This document shows, one piece after another, positions 34,904-35,016 of a stretch of DNA of 35,016 nucleotides. The stretch comes from an uncultured Dechloromonas sp. GTDB lineage: Bacteria > Pseudomonadota > Gammaproteobacteria > Burkholderiales > Rhodocyclaceae. Below the pieces are notes generated by a model. The model ran no database searches. It saw only the letters and a program-made list of their open reading frames with translations, and was not told the DNA's origin. Every line of letters starts with the position of its first letter. The stretch's first letter is position 1. A program made the translations under genes and the position numbers. The stretch lies in NCBI GenBank assembly GCA_937996725.1, contig CALKUR010000032.1, positions 1 through 35,016 of the forward strand, written 5' to 3'.

Positions 34904-34983
34904 TCAAGCATTGATGAAAGACCGCGTCACCCAATAACACGCCCGCCTCTCGCCACCACTCGTCTATTTTCAACACGCCAAAT

Positions 34984-35016
34984 ATGAAATCACAACTCCT
35001 ACGCCGCCTTGCGCTA
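34984..35016 (+). CDS. Possible 5' end of a plus-strand gene, cut by the window edge
   Basis: An ATG at 34984 opens a frame (MKSQLLRRLAL) that stays open to the right edge. Its basic start followed by hydrophobic residues would suit a signal peptide or membrane protein. No ribosome site is seen, and eleven codons cannot establish a gene. Confidence 0.2.
   Translation, partial: MKSQLLRRLAL

Noticed and set aside
33942..34937. A 331-codon open frame on the plus strand opposite miaB
   Set aside because: It mirrors miaB over most of its length. Its last 35 codons lie outside miaB and look less like a mirror frame, but they show no known motif and no ribosome site.
34746..34976. Extended N-terminus for MiaB from the ATG at 34976
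   Set aside because: The added 77 residues are unlike any MiaB, rich in Arg and Gly, and overlap the SSB-type tail in another frame. A good ribosome site supports the GTG at 34745.

Overview
This is an ordinary-looking chromosomal segment of a Gram-negative bacterium, most likely a betaproteobacterium. The basis is gene content and order: rplY-pth-ychF, gluQ, nadA, glnA-ntrB-ntrC, birA-coaX, and the miaB-phoH-ybeY-corC-lnt-glyQ-glyS-gmhB-plsC run typical of that class. It encodes an outer membrane (tripartite RND efflux, apolipoprotein N-acyltransferase, heptose-phosphate phosphatase) and estimated GC is moderately high, roughly 55-60%. I cannot assign a genus. No tRNA, rRNA, CRISPR array, insertion sequence or prophage gene was recognised.

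Layout. 1-10.4 kb: the translation cluster rplY (truncated at the left edge), pth and ychF, but pth and ychF are separated by about 7.5 kb holding a glycine-zipper secreted protein, a complete RND efflux operon on the minus strand (adaptor, pump, outer-membrane channel), and two very small RRM-fold-like proteins that flank that operon; a SYLF protein follows ychF. 10.4-12.2 kb: a minus-strand operon of a cytochrome b561 and two YceI-family periplasmic proteins. 12.2-15.6 kb: gluQ, then a minus-strand rhodanese-nadA-EEP phosphatase/nuclease group. 15.7-16.9 kb: a cation diffusion facilitator with an unusual C-terminal extension.

16.9-21.3 kb is the nitrogen-control locus. glnA is preceded by two NtrC-type dyads and a sigma-54 promoter in almost the enterobacterial glnAp2 geometry, and is followed by a strong terminator, then ntrB and ntrC. 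NtrC made here should therefore activate the promoter of its own locus. 21.3-24.2 kb: birA, coaX and a membrane-tethered TAXI-type binding protein. 24.3-34.7 kb: a long minus-strand run in transcription order miaB, phoH, ybeY, corC, lnt, glyQ, glyS, gmhB, plsC, ygjP-like, with several stop/start overlaps. The right edge, upstream of miaB, holds a short reading frame ending in a perfect SSB-type acidic tip, plus the possible first codons of a plus-strand gene.

No wholly new defence or mobile system was found. The observations most worth following are the paired RRM-like genes around the efflux operon, the SSB-like tail without an OB-fold, the orphan two-TM TAXI protein, the adaptor with an extra cytoplasmic domain, the CDF C-terminal extension, and the well-preserved NtrC/sigma-54 architecture at glnA.
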